From: JAHDDW01 sp964648795
GTDB lineage: Bacteria; Actinomycetota; Acidimicrobiia; Acidimicrobiales; SZUA-35
Reading direction: 5' to 3'
Assembly: GCA_964648795.1 (NCBI GenBank)
Contig: CAZYMB010000005.1
Coordinates: forward strand, 1 to 64,000
Length of the DNA: 64,000 bases
Under the pieces are notes generated by a model that saw nothing but the letters and a program-made list of their open reading frames with translations, was not told the origin of the DNA and searched no databases. Below are positions 51,828 through 61,242 of this stretch, piece by piece; within the stretch, counting starts at the first letter, position 1, and each line of letters begins with the position of its first letter. The position numbers and the translations under genes are program-made.

Positions 51828-53457
51828 ATCGAGTCAATGGGGTTGCTTCAACATGGCTTATCCCAACGGACTCCCCATATTCTTTGAGCTCAGTAAACTC
51901 AGCGGGAGTCACCCAACGAGAAATTGGTAGATGGTGACTGGTGGGACGCAGGTACTGGCCGATCGTCGCAATCTTTACGCCAACGTTCGCTAGATCACGC
52001 AAGGTAGCTTTTACTTCTAGCTCAGTTTCACCCATTCCTAAGATGAGGCCAGACTTGGTAACCATCCCGGCCTCTGCCCCCCTAGCAAGTAATGCCATCG
52101 ACCGGTTATAGCTAGCCGAGGGACGCACTGCTCTCTGCAGGCGAGCTACGGTCTCAATATTGTGATTTAGAATCTCTGGCCTGGCACTCATTACAGTTTC
52201 TAACGATGATCGCTCACCTGCTAAATCGCTAATTAGAACTTCTACCCCAACGCCTGGACACTGCTTGTGAATCTGATTGATGGTGTCGGCAACTATTGCG
52301 GCTCCACCATCGGCCAAATCGTCTCTAGCCACCATTGTCAGTACTGCAAAGTCAATTCCTAGGTCCGTAACTGTGTTTGCAACTTTAACTGGCTCATCTA
52401 GATCGATCGCTCCGGGCTTTCGAGTATCCACCAGACAGAACCCGCAGGCACGAGTACAACGCTCCCCTAACAGCATGAATGTAGCCGTGCCTTCATTCCA
52501 ACATTCATAAATGTTTGGGCACCCAGCCGATTCACAAACTGTCGCTAGGTTTAATTCAGAGCTGCGCTTAGCAATTTTCGAGTAGTTCTCGCCAACGGTA
52601 AACTTAACTTTCATCCACTCAGGCTTGCGTTCCGATATCTGCAGCCCTTCTGTGACACCGGCTGTCGAAAGCCTGCTCTTAAGACGGACTGAGACCCCAT
52701 CGGGCTCTGGTTTGATTGGTTCGCCTGGTCCTGCACCTGAGGAGAACAAACTTAGATCAACGCTATGGTTGTTGTGCACTACTCCTTCATAATGCGTTTC
52801 ACCGGTACCTAATAGCGCAGTGCCAACTTTGCTTACGATTAGGTCCGCAATCGTTTCCATTGAAACATCTATGCCCAATTCGGCGAGCGAGGTTACACCC
52901 TTGTCTTCGATGCCACATGGGATGATTTTTTCAAACCATGAAAGATCGGTTGAGACGTTGATAGCGAAGCCATGCATCGTTCGGCCCCGTGATTGCCTCA
53001 CCCCTATGGCGGCAACCTTTTGCGGGTTCGAACCAGCTGTCCAAACGCCGGGTGATCCTTTGATTAGCTGCGTTGCGCATCCGAGTTCTTCTAGGACAGA
53101 TATGACCAGCTTTTCTATCGAGGAAACATAGCTGGCAGATCCGAAAGTTGTGCCATCTTCCAAAGTGACTATTGGATAGCCAACTAGCTGGCCAGGACCA
53201 TGGAAAGTGACATCTCCACCCCGCCGAACCTGCTCGACTGGAGCGCCCAGCTGTTCACGAGGTTTCCTAAAGTTGGTACTACCTCGTACACCTATTGTGT
53301 AAACAGGCTCATGTTCGCACAACAATAAATAGTTGGCTCTGCCAGAAAATAGTCGCTTCTGAAGATCAAGGGTCTCTAAGTACTGCGTCTTCCCCAGCCA
53401 GCGAGCCTCAAGAACCCGCCCAACTGATTCGCTACCCGAGCTCTGATTCCCAGTCAC
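51754..53457 (-). CDS. Natural LipB-LipA fusion: octanoyltransferase and lipoyl synthase in one chain
   Basis: The frame continues to 53520, but a GTG at 53457 is taken as start because it limits overlap with the upstream E2 gene to 26 bp. The N-terminal ~220 residues are LipB: CEHEPVYTIGVRG, RRGGDVTFHGPGQLVGYP, the catalytic Lys in KVAAIGVRQSRG and Cys in IIPCGIEDKGVTSL. After a Pro/Gly linker (~residues 245-270) comes full LipA: auxiliary cluster CESAGCPNIYEC, radical-SAM CTRACGFC and C-terminal RSSHHAG (RSSY in most LipA). It would transfer octanoyl groups from ACP to lipoyl domains and then insert both sulfurs. It is the last gene of the E3-E2-lipBA operon. Confidence 0.93.
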   Translation of the reverse strand: MTGNQSSGSESVGRVLEARWLGKTQYLETLDLQKRLFSGRANYLLLCEHEPVYTIGVRGSTNFRKPREQLGAPVEQVRRGGDVTFHGPGQLVGYPIVTLEDGTTFGSASYVSSIEKLVISVLEELGCATQLIKGSPGVWTAGSNPQKVAAIGVRQSRGRTMHGFAINVSTDLSWFEKIIPCGIEDKGVTSLAELGIDVSMETIADLIVSKVGTALLGTGETHYEGVVHNNHSVDLSLFSSGAGPGEPIKPEPDGVSVRLKSRLSTAGVTEGLQISERKPEWMKVKFTVGENYSKIAKRSSELNLATVCESAGCPNIYECWNEGTATFMLLGERCTRACGFCLVDTRKPGAIDLDEPVKVANTVTDLGIDFAVLTMVARDDLADGGAAIVADTINQIHKQCPGVGVEVLISDLAGERSSLETVMSARPEILNHNIETVARLQRAVRPSASYNRSMALLARGAEAGMVTKSGLILGMGETELEVKATLRDLANVGVKIATIGQYLRPTSHHLPISRWVTPAEFTELKEYGESVGISHVEATPLTRSSHHAGKVAASVGAVVENQKSTLG

Positions 53458-54769
53458 GGGTCTCAATGATCTCTTTAACTCGAGCCATAAATGCTGCTGC
53501 ATAGGCTCCATCGATTGCACGATGGTCCCAAGCTAACGCAAGAACACCAACCGAGTGGATTGCAATTGATTCATTACCGAAGTCATCAGTAACTACAACT
53601 GGCTTACGCTTCACAGCATCAGTAGACATAATGGCTACTTGTGGCTGGTTAATAATTGGGAACTGCATCATCGTGCCATAGCTACCGGCATTTGTCAGTG
53701 TGAAAGTTCCACCAGACAATTCGTCTGGAGCCAACTGCTTAGAACGTGCTCTTCTGGCAACATCTGAGATACTGCGAGCAATTGCACGCATTCTTTGACC
53801 GTCAGCGCCATGAACTACTGGAGCTAACAAGCCCTCGAAATTAAGGTCTACTGCCACAGCCAAGTTGATATAGTTATGAACTACCAACTCGCCTTGCCCT
53901 ACTGATGCGTTCAAGTGAGGGAATTCACCAAGTGCGTCAATACATGCTCTTGAAATAAATGGAAGGTAAGTAAGACTGAAACCTTCGTTTGACTTGAATT
54001 CCGCACCGTGCTTCCTTCGTACGGTTTCAACGTTCTCATAGTCAATTTCCATTGCGGTCAATGTGTGTGGGGCAACAGCCTTTGACATAACCATATGTTC
54101 ACCTGTCTTGAGGCGAATGTTAGTGAGAGGAATTACTGTGTCCCGATCGGTTGCTGTAACTGCTGGAGCAACTGCACGTGTCGGAGTTGCAGCCGCTGCG
54201 GGAGCAGCCGACGAGGCTGGCGCTGGAGCTGGAGCTGATGCTCCACCAGAGCTAATGTGACGTTGCACATCGTCTCTAGAAATACGACCACCTAGACCAG
54301 TACCTGTGATGGCGCTGGCATCGAGGCCATGTTCTTTAATCATGCGGCGAACAACTGGAGATAGAAGCTTACCTTCAGTAGCGCTTGACGCTCCAGGTGC
54401 TGCCTCTTCCACAATCTCAGCTTCAGCTACCGGCTCAGGGGCAGGCGCTGCTGCAGGTGGTACTGGCGGAGGAGTTGGTTCTGGTTCTACTGCAGGGGCC
54501 GGCTCTTCGGCCGCTGGTGCTGCTGGTGCATCGCCAGAGTCTCCGAGGACAGCTAACACGGTTCCTACTTCGACAGTCTCACCTTCTGGAACTTTAATCT
54601 CCGAAAGCGTTCCCGCTAGTGGTGACGGAACTTCGGTGTCGACCTTGTCAGTCGACACTTCAAACAAGACCTCATCTAAGGCAACTGCCTCTCCGACGCT
54701 CTTAAACCACTTTGTGATAGTACCTTCTGTAACTGTCTCGCCTAGCTGAGGCATTTCGATGTTTGCCAC
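53432..54769 (-). CDS. Dihydrolipoamide acyltransferase (E2) of a 2-oxoacid dehydrogenase complex
   Basis: A GTG start after AAAGGAG gives 445 residues: one lipoyl domain (Lys42 in STDKVDTEVPSP), a Pro/Ala/Glu-rich swinging linker, a peripheral-subunit-binding domain (~135-170: SPVVRRMIKEHGLDASAITGTGLGGRISRDDV), a second Ala/Pro linker, and the catalytic domain ending ALAWDHRAIDGAYAAAF with the active-site His and Asp. It may serve pyruvate dehydrogenase (with AceE) and also 2-oxoglutarate dehydrogenase; sequence alone does not decide. lpdA is 74 bp upstream, lipBA overlaps downstream. Confidence 0.94.
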   Translation of the reverse strand: MANIEMPQLGETVTEGTITKWFKSVGEAVALDEVLFEVSTDKVDTEVPSPLAGTLSEIKVPEGETVEVGTVLAVLGDSGDAPAAPAAEEPAPAVEPEPTPPPVPPAAAPAPEPVAEAEIVEEAAPGASSATEGKLLSPVVRRMIKEHGLDASAITGTGLGGRISRDDVQRHISSGGASAPAPAPASSAAPAAAATPTRAVAPAVTATDRDTVIPLTNIRLKTGEHMVMSKAVAPHTLTAMEIDYENVETVRRKHGAEFKSNEGFSLTYLPFISRACIDALGEFPHLNASVGQGELVVHNYINLAVAVDLNFEGLLAPVVHGADGQRMRAIARSISDVARRARSKQLAPDELSGGTFTLTNAGSYGTMMQFPIINQPQVAIMSTDAVKRKPVVVTDDFGNESIAIHSVGVLALAWDHRAIDGAYAAAFMARVKEIIETRDWESELG

Positions 54770-54843
54770 ATGTTCTCCTTTGAACCAATTCCTAATAACT
54801 TACTAATGTCGAACAGCCATAGCTGCTTTCTCGAACAAAATTC

Positions 54844-56250
54844 CTAGTGGAGAGACCTTCCTGTCAAAGACAGAACGGTTTCACCAAATACTTCTGACAT
54901 TGTTGGATGCGGCTGAATCAAGCTAGCCACATCATCAACTGTTGCTTCCCAGTTAACGGCCAAATAGCCCTGACCAAGCTGCTCAGTCACCCATGGACCA
55001 ACCATATGGACACCTAGGATTCGCCCTCCAGTACCATCAGCCTGCTTTTCGGCAATAATCTTGACGAGCCCATCAGTCTCACCGACTATCATCGCACGTC
55101 CGTTACCTGTAAAGCGATGCTTAGAAACCACGACGTCCATGCCAGCTTCTTTCGCTGACTCTTCAGAATGTCCTACGAATGAGACCTCTGGATGACAATA
55201 AATGCACCAAGGAACTTTGTCGTAGTCGATTGGGGTTGCGTCTTCGCCCAAGATGTCTTTAATAACCATCATGCCTTCGGCGAATCCGATATGGGCAAGC
55301 GCTGGTGTTGCCACACAATCACCAATTGCCCAGACTCCATCAGCGGTAGTGCGACAGTGTTCGTCGACTTCAATGAAGCCACGATCATCAATATTTACAC
55401 CTGTTGCTTCGAGACCAAGGGTCTCAGTTGCTGGTCGACGACCAATTGACATAACAACCGTGTTGGCGGTAACGGTTTCGTTGTCGTCACCGAAGGTCAG
55501 CGTTACCTGATCACCCTCTGTGACTTGGGACTTAACAGCTACCCCTGTCTTAATTGTGATCCCTCGCTTAGCGAAGTTCTTTTCGACAACCTTTACAGCG
55601 TCGATATCAAGCCCCGGCAAAATTTTCGGTGCATACTCAAGGATTGTTACTTCAGTGCCAAGGTCAGCCATCATAGATGCAAACTCGCACCCTATTGCTC
55701 CTCCACCTACCACTACTGCCGATGATGGCAGTTCAGGAATCGACAACATCTCGTCTGAGGTAACGATTCTGCGATCATCAATTGGGAAACCATCCATCAC
55801 CCGAGGAACAGAACCCGCAGCCAGCACGACAGCGTCGCCTGTAATTACTTGACCATCTGATGCGCCACCGGTGATAGTAACAGTTCGGTTATCGGCACCT
55901 AGTGTTCCCATGCCTTCAAAGACATGAACTTTACGACTCTTCAATAGCCCGCCGAGGCCACCGACTAGTTGGTCGACAATACCCTGTTTGCGGTTAAGCG
56001 TTGTCGACCAGTCGACTCCCTTAGCTTCGGCCAACACGCCAAAGCCAGAAGCATGAGACACTGCTCTAGAAACTGCTGCAGTTTCCAGAAGTTCTTTGGC
56101 AGGTATACAGCCAACGTTGAGGCATGTGCCCCCCAGTTTGCCTTTTTCAACTAGTGCTATGTTTAGCCCAGCGGAAGCTCCATATAATGCAGCGGCGTAA
56201 CCACCTGGGCCACCACCCACTACTACAACATCAAACTCTGTATCGCTCAC
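54844..56250 (-). CDS. lpdA: Dihydrolipoamide dehydrogenase (E3)
   Basis: The 468-residue flavoprotein reoxidises lipoyl groups of E2. FAD fold VVVGGGPGGYAAAL, redox disulfide GGTCLNVGCIPAKELL (Cys43, Cys48), NAD fold AVVVGGGAIGCEFASMMADLG, second FAD motif GVWAIGDCVATPALAHIGFAEG, and C-terminal His-Glu in IQPHPTMSEVFGE are present. It is the first sizeable gene of the operon, preceded by a possible 29-residue membrane peptide. Confidence 0.97.
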   Translation of the reverse strand: MSDTEFDVVVVGGGPGGYAAALYGASAGLNIALVEKGKLGGTCLNVGCIPAKELLETAAVSRAVSHASGFGVLAEAKGVDWSTTLNRKQGIVDQLVGGLGGLLKSRKVHVFEGMGTLGADNRTVTITGGASDGQVITGDAVVLAAGSVPRVMDGFPIDDRRIVTSDEMLSIPELPSSAVVVGGGAIGCEFASMMADLGTEVTILEYAPKILPGLDIDAVKVVEKNFAKRGITIKTGVAVKSQVTEGDQVTLTFGDDNETVTANTVVMSIGRRPATETLGLEATGVNIDDRGFIEVDEHCRTTADGVWAIGDCVATPALAHIGFAEGMMVIKDILGEDATPIDYDKVPWCIYCHPEVSFVGHSEESAKEAGMDVVVSKHRFTGNGRAMIVGETDGLVKIIAEKQADGTGGRILGVHMVGPWVTEQLGQGYLAVNWEATVDDVASLIQPHPTMSEVFGETVLSLTGRSLH

Positions 56251-56266
56251 TTGTACCTAACCTTAT

Positions 56267-56356
56267 TTAGCTTGCAATAATAACCTGCGTAATAAAAGCA
56301 CCCAGGATCAAGAGGCCAGTGCCCAATGACAGCAGGAGAAGAAAGCGGGTGCTCAC
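56267..56356 (-). CDS. Possible 29-residue membrane peptide ahead of lpdA
   Basis: A GTG-initiated frame encodes MSTRFLLLLSLGTGLLILGA... to TAA, a single hydrophobic helix with one N-terminal Arg. It lies 16 bp upstream of lpdA on the same strand in an otherwise gene-free spacer. There is no clear ribosome-binding site, so it could be chance. Confidence 0.4.
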   Translation of the reverse strand: MSTRFLLLLSLGTGLLILGAFITQVIIAS

Positions 56357-56404
56357 CCGGAGTAGACTAGCGCGAGGTTCGACCGTTTAGGATAAATGAC
56401 CAAC

Positions 56405-57307
56405 ATGAAAATTGTAATCTCCGGGGCTTCAGGGATGATTGGCTCGACACTTAGCACCGAGCTGCAAAATCAAGGCAACAAAGTGATGCATTTGGTTCGC
56501 CGGCCAACGAAGACAGCTCACGAAATACAGTGGGATCCGAACAACTACAAACTGCCCGACGGCTGTCTCGATGGGACTGATGCTGTGATAAACCTCAACG
56601 GTGCCAACATAGGTGGCAAGCGTTGGACCGAGTCTTACAAACAAACTCTCGTTAACTCACGTCTGAGCCCAACTGCTACGCTCGCAACCGCCATAAGTCA
56701 AAGCTCTAACCCACCAAAGTGCTTCCTGTCAGGATCTGCAATCGGATACTACGGAGCACGTGGTGATGAAGAATTGACTGAACAATCAGAACCAGGGAAA
56801 GGGTTCTTGGCGCAACTTACAAAAGATTGGGAAGCAGCTGCAACTCCGGCAGTCGAAGCCGGAGTGCGAACCTGTTACTTGCGCACTGGAGTGGTACTTC
56901 ACCCAAGCGGTGGAGCCCTACAGAAAATGTTGCCACTTTTTAAGTTTGGACTTGGCGGCAAGATGGGCAACGGAAACCAAATCTGGTCTTGGATAACGTT
57001 GGCCGACGAAGTCAGCGCAATTATCCACTTGATAACTTCGACTGTTTCAGGCCCTGTCAACTTGACGAGCCCAACCCCAGTCACCAACGAAGAGTTCACA
57101 AAGCAGATGGGTGCCCACCTTGGACGGCCTACTGTTTTGCCGGTACCAAAATTTGGGCCGTCACTACTCCTTGGTTCTGAACTAGCTCAAAGTCTTTTGT
57201 TTGACTCAGCCAATGTGTTACCAAGGGTTTTAGCCGATTCAGGCTTTACACATGCACAGCAGTCTTTACCTGAAGCGCTCGAGAGCCTTATCCCGAAGCG
57301 CTCTTAA
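56405..57307 (+). CDS. TIGR01777-family NAD-dependent epimerase/dehydratase
   Basis: The 300-residue protein starts at ATG 56405 (an ATG three codons earlier is possible). Rossmann motif MKIVISGASGMIGSTLSTEL, VINLNGANIGGKRWTESYKQTLVNSR (family hallmark GxxIxxxRWtxxxKxxixxSR), FLSGSAIGYYGARGDEELTE with the YxxxK-like site replaced as usual in this family, and a DUF1731 C-terminal domain (PRVLADSGFTHAQQSLPEAL). Related to plant and bacterial cell-division-inhibitor SulA-like/YfcH proteins. Substrate unknown. It overlaps the convergent DUF427 gene by 4 bp. Confidence 0.92.
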   Translation: MKIVISGASGMIGSTLSTELQNQGNKVMHLVRRPTKTAHEIQWDPNNYKLPDGCLDGTDAVINLNGANIGGKRWTESYKQTLVNSRLSPTATLATAISQSSNPPKCFLSGSAIGYYGARGDEELTEQSEPGKGFLAQLTKDWEAAATPAVEAGVRTCYLRTGVVLHPSGGALQKMLPLFKFGLGGKMGNGNQIWSWITLADEVSAIIHLITSTVSGPVNLTSPTPVTNEEFTKQMGAHLGRPTVLPVPKFGPSLLLGSELAQSLLFDSANVLPRVLADSGFTHAQQSLPEALESLIPKRS

Positions 57308-57585
57308 GAAACTTTTACCGCAGGATAAAAAGCAACATGGTCTTTGATGTTAATGGCATCAGGCAGTGGCTCTTCATATTGCCAGGCTGCATTGTCAGCT
57401 ACCTCGCCATCGACTGATAGTGAGTAGTAGCTGGCTGAACCTTTCCATGGACACAACGTGGTTTGCTCTGTCTTGTTGAAGTAGTCCCACTTCACAGACT
57501 CTGCCGGAAAGTAGTGATTACCTTCGACAACTACGGTTGAGTCAGACTCAGCTATTACTTTTCCACCAAATTCTGCGGTAGTCAT
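57304..57585 (-). CDS. DUF427-family protein
   Basis: The start at ATG 57585 is fixed by an AAGGAG 6 bp upstream. The 93-residue beta-barrel-like protein has FGGKVIAESDSTVVVEGNHYFPAESVKWDYF and TTLCPWKGSASYYSLSVDG...AAWQYEEPLPDAINIKDHVAFYP, the conserved DUF427 pattern (CPWKG, YYxL, AxxYxxP). Function in this family is unknown. Confidence 0.92.
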   Translation of the reverse strand: MTTAEFGGKVIAESDSTVVVEGNHYFPAESVKWDYFNKTEQTTLCPWKGSASYYSLSVDGEVADNAAWQYEEPLPDAINIKDHVAFYPAVKVS

Positions 57586-57741
57586 TTGAACTCCTTGTAC
57601 GGTTACTTGAAGGCTAGCGGTAGGCAAACAGTCCCGGTTTGGGTACTTTACCCCACTAACTATCAGGGTTATAGCGCGACTTTAGGCACACACTGGAGTC
57701 ATACCCTTTGCCGACCCGGTTACCGGCCGAGAAAGAACAAA

Positions 57742-57996
57742 ATGAGTCCCAAGGTAAACGAAGAAACACCAATATTCATAGAGGCTAAGCAACCTCGCAA
57801 ATCTTTAGCTACTCGCTCTCAGTGCCTTCGTATTTTGGGTCTAGTCGGAGAACCAACTCAAGACGACATCCAAAGCGCCTATAGAGGCTTGGTCGCTGAT
57901 ATGACTCCAGGTAAAAACGCTGACCATTCTCGAGTTTCACTTGCCAATACACTTCTAGCCGAAGTCGAACTGGCTTACGAAGAACTTAGCGCCTAA
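57742..57996 (+). CDS. Small J-domain-like protein lacking the HPD motif
   Basis: The ATG at 57742 gives 84 residues. CLRILGLVGEPTQDDIQSAYRGLVADMTPGKNADHSRVS...LAEVELAYEELSA follows the helix pattern of a J domain (YxILGL, IKxAYRxL, AYexLS), but the HPD loop needed to stimulate Hsp70 is replaced by MTPGKNADH. It may be a regulatory J-like protein. It ends where the rnhA stop begins (convergent). Confidence 0.65.
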   Translation: MSPKVNEETPIFIEAKQPRKSLATRSQCLRILGLVGEPTQDDIQSAYRGLVADMTPGKNADHSRVSLANTLLAEVELAYEELSA

Positions 57997-58431
57997 CTAT
58001 TGTTCAGTTGCCTCGACTGCTAGACGGTCTGCTTTGTCATTCATTTCGTTACCAGAGTGACCTTTAACCCAAGTAAATTTGATTTCATCTTGGCGATCTA
58101 AGTATGCCTCAATCAAAGGTTCCCAGAGGTCTCTGTTTGCCACTGGTTTTCCGGTTGAATTCTTCCAGCCCCGCCTCAACCAGTTTGAATACCAACGGTC
58201 CTTGAAGCAATTTACAACGTAAGTCGAGTCAGAATAGATGTGCAACTCCCCCTCATTGGAAGTAATTGCTTCCAACACTGCACGAAGTTCCATTCGTTGA
58301 TTTGTCGATGGAGTCTCTGGACCGCTATCGAAATCATCATCAGACGCTATCCATGCCCAACCTCCTGGACCAGGGTTACCAGAACAAGCTCCATCTGTGT
58401 AGATCTCTTTAGCCAATACATTCCCTCGCAT
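57997..58431 (-). CDS. rnhA: Ribonuclease HI
   Basis: About 144 residues from ATG 58431; a TTG at 58416 preceded by GAGGGAA is an alternative start. It degrades the RNA of RNA-DNA hybrids. Catalytic residues: Asp in IYTDGACSGNPGPGGWAW, Glu in NQRMELRAVLEAI, Asp in LHIYSDSTYVVNCF, and Asp in NDKADRLAVEA, with the His loop VKGHSGNEMNDKAD. It is divergent from aceE. Confidence 0.95.
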   Translation of the reverse strand: MRGNVLAKEIYTDGACSGNPGPGGWAWIASDDDFDSGPETPSTNQRMELRAVLEAITSNEGELHIYSDSTYVVNCFKDRWYSNWLRRGWKNSTGKPVANRDLWEPLIEAYLDRQDEIKFTWVKGHSGNEMNDKADRLAVEATEQ

Positions 58432-58551
58432 CCACCGTTCGGAGATAAACCCTACCACTTCGATGCACTAACTCTGAGGATCTAAAAACTTCTTGTCACC
58501 CAATTTGGCACATACTATTGAAAAGCTCCGCACAGAGACCACAATAGAAAC

Positions 58552-61242
58552 ATGAATGATAGCTACCTAATGCAGTTCCCTGATTTTGATCCGGGGGAAA
58601 CCGATGAATGGCTTGACTCGCTTGACTCAGTGAAGCAGATCAGAGGCCGTAAGCGAGCAAGGTATCTACTCGACCGACTCATCCAGCACGGAACCGATAT
58701 TGACCTGTCTAACCCGGTGCCAGTCTCGACCGACTATGTAAACACAATTCCGACAGAGTCTGAGCCAGAATTTCCCGGAGACCCAGAACTAGAACGACGC
58801 GTTAGAGCTTTCGTACGATGGAACGCTGCGGCAATGGTTGTAAACGCGAACAAGCGCGCTGATGGAATTGGTGGACACCTTTCAACTTTTGCATCGTCGG
58901 CAACGTTGTATGAAACAGGTTTCAATCATTTCTTCCGAGGTAAAGAAGATGGAAGCGCCGGTGACGCAATTTACTTTCAGGGTCACGCTGCTCCCGGAAT
59001 CTATTCACGGGCATTCCTCGAAGGGCGCCTAGACGAACAACACCTGGATAACTTCCGTTTCGAAGTAGATGGCCATGGCCTATCGAGCTATCCGCACCCA
59101 CGTCTAATGCCAGAGTTTTGGGAGTATCCAACTGTCTCCATGGGACTTGGACCAATCAACTCGCTATACCACGCACGTTTCCTTCGCTATCTCCACAACC
59201 GGGACATTGATGACACATCCAACACCAACGTCTGGGCGTTCCTAGGTGACGGTGAGTGCGACGAACCAGAAACTCTCGGTTCAATCTCGCTAGCTGGTCG
59301 TGACAAGCTCGACAATTTGACTTGGGTTATCAACTGCAACCTGCAGCGCCTTGACGGACCCGTTCGAGGAAACCAAAAGATTATCCAAGAGCTAGAAGCT
59401 GTGTTCCGTGGAGCGGGTTGGAATGTAATCAAAGTCATATGGGGCGAAAAGTGGGACGAACTCTTTGCTAATGACACTGAAGGTGTTCTTCAAGAGCGAC
59501 TCGAAAACACAGTTGATGGTGAGTTCCAACGTTACGCCGTTGAGTCTGGCGCTTACATCCGCGAGAATTTCTTTGGGACCGACCCTCGTCTACTCAAGTT
59601 GGTCGAGCACCTTAGCGATGATGAGCTAAGACTTCTTCCACGAGGCGGACACGACTACAAGAAAGTTTACGCTGCCTACAAAGAAGCATCGGATCACAAG
59701 GGTCAACCAACCGTCATCTTAGCTAAGACAATCAAGGGTTGGACTCTAGGAGATGGCTTTGAGGGGCGTAACGCAACTCATCAAATTAAGAAGATGACAG
59801 TAAACCAGATGCAAGAGCTAAGAGAACGGCTTTACCTAACTAATGATGTGGACGAAGCTGAGCTGGAAGATGGCTTTGCACCATATCTAAAGCTTGATCC
59901 CGAAAGCCCTGAATACGCCTACATGATGGAACGACGTTCGGACCTTAATGGTTCGCTTCCAAAGAGGACCGTTTCAACTCGTCTTGCTCTTGGCCGACCA
60001 GAACCTAAACTATTCACCAACCTTGATGAAGGTTCAGGAGGCCGAGAAGTATCTACAACTATGGCCTTTGTTTCTCTGCTTCGTGACCTAATGCGAGACG
60101 ATGCTTTCGGTGACCGAGTCGTACCAATTATTCCAGACGAAGCCAGAACATTCGGCATGGACTCGATGTTCAGAGAATTTAAGATCTACGCACCGTTTGG
60201 ACAAAAGTATGAACCAGTCGACCACGCTCTACTACTTAGCTACACAGAGGACACCAGCGGGCAGATTCTTGAAGAAGGAATCACCGAAGCTGGCTCAACT
60301 GCTAGCTGGCTAGCTGCTGCAACTAGCTATGCCCACCGAGGGGTGCCAATGGTGCCTTTTTACACGTTCTATTCAATGTTCGGATTCCAACGAGTTGGTG
60401 ACCTTTTATGGTGCGCTGCGGACTCACGCGCACGTGGCTTCTTGATTGGAGCAACCGCTGGTAGAACTACGCTTACAGGTGAAGGGCTACAACACCAAGA
60501 CGGACATTCGCTAGCTTTGGCCGCAACAATTCCATCTTGCCAAGCCTATGACCCTGCTTTTGCTTATGAAGTATCAGCGATCGTTAAAGATGGCATGGAA
60601 CGAATGTATGAGAAGGGCGAAGACGTCTACTACTACCTGACTGCTTACAACGAAAACTATGAGCAGCCAGCTAAACCCAAGGTCAAAGGTATTGACTCAC
60701 AAATTATTTCTGGTTTATACAAGTGGGCCGACGCTCCAGCTGCAAAGCATCCAGCAACAATTCTGTTCTCTGGCTCAGCACACTCTGCTGCCCGAGAAGC
60801 ACAAACTGAATTGGCAGCCAAATGGGATGTAGCAGCAAGTCTTTGGTCAGCAACCAGCTATAAGCGACTAAGAGAAGATGCTATGGAGGTAGAACGATGG
60901 AATCGTCTACATCCAACCGAGACTCCTCGTGTTGCTTATGTTACTGAAGCACTCGAAGCCTCAGAAGGTCCAATCGTTGCTGTGAGCGATTATATGCGAG
61001 CAGTTCAAGAACAGATTCAGGCTTATGCACCTCGCAGCTACTTGGCGCTCGGCACTGATGGCTTTGGTCGTTCCGACGAACGTATGGCCCTGCGCAGGTT
61101 CTTTGAGACCAACACCCCACATATTGTGGTTGCTGTTCTATCTGAGCTCGCAAGTAACGGTGAAATACCGCCGGAGATAGTTGCTAAAGCAATTACCGAG
61201 TACGGAATTGATACCGAGGCAGATGCCCCCTGGACTAGGTAA
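58552..61242 (+). CDS. aceE: Pyruvate dehydrogenase E1 component, homodimeric type
   Basis: This 896-residue ThDP enzyme decarboxylates pyruvate and loads the acetyl group onto E2. Signatures: HLSTFASSATLYETGFNHFFRG, ThDP motif FLGDGECDEPETLG...NCNLQRLDGPVRGN, RGGHDYKKVYAAY, IKGWTLGDGFEGRNATHQIKKM, and the pyrimidine domain IPDEARTFGMDSMFREFKIYAPFGQKYEPVD. Length is normal. It is opposite in strand to the E3-E2-lipBA operon but only 2.3 kb away, so all PDH parts are clustered. Its stop abuts the convergent hydrolase stop. Confidence 0.97.
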   Translation: MNDSYLMQFPDFDPGETDEWLDSLDSVKQIRGRKRARYLLDRLIQHGTDIDLSNPVPVSTDYVNTIPTESEPEFPGDPELERRVRAFVRWNAAAMVVNANKRADGIGGHLSTFASSATLYETGFNHFFRGKEDGSAGDAIYFQGHAAPGIYSRAFLEGRLDEQHLDNFRFEVDGHGLSSYPHPRLMPEFWEYPTVSMGLGPINSLYHARFLRYLHNRDIDDTSNTNVWAFLGDGECDEPETLGSISLAGRDKLDNLTWVINCNLQRLDGPVRGNQKIIQELEAVFRGAGWNVIKVIWGEKWDELFANDTEGVLQERLENTVDGEFQRYAVESGAYIRENFFGTDPRLLKLVEHLSDDELRLLPRGGHDYKKVYAAYKEASDHKGQPTVILAKTIKGWTLGDGFEGRNATHQIKKMTVNQMQELRERLYLTNDVDEAELEDGFAPYLKLDPESPEYAYMMERRSDLNGSLPKRTVSTRLALGRPEPKLFTNLDEGSGGREVSTTMAFVSLLRDLMRDDAFGDRVVPIIPDEARTFGMDSMFREFKIYAPFGQKYEPVDHALLLSYTEDTSGQILEEGITEAGSTASWLAAATSYAHRGVPMVPFYTFYSMFGFQRVGDLLWCAADSRARGFLIGATAGRTTLTGEGLQHQDGHSLALAATIPSCQAYDPAFAYEVSAIVKDGMERMYEKGEDVYYYLTAYNENYEQPAKPKVKGIDSQIISGLYKWADAPAAKHPATILFSGSAHSAAREAQTELAAKWDVAASLWSATSYKRLREDAMEVERWNRLHPTETPRVAYVTEALEASEGPIVAVSDYMRAVQEQIQAYAPRSYLALGTDGFGRSDERMALRRFFETNTPHIVVAVLSELASNGEIPPEIVAKAITEYGIDTEADAPWTR

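Noticed and set aside
53977..54760. Plus-strand Ala/Gly-rich frames opposite the E2 gene
   Set aside because: Shadows of the Ala/Pro linker codons of E2 in the opposite strand.
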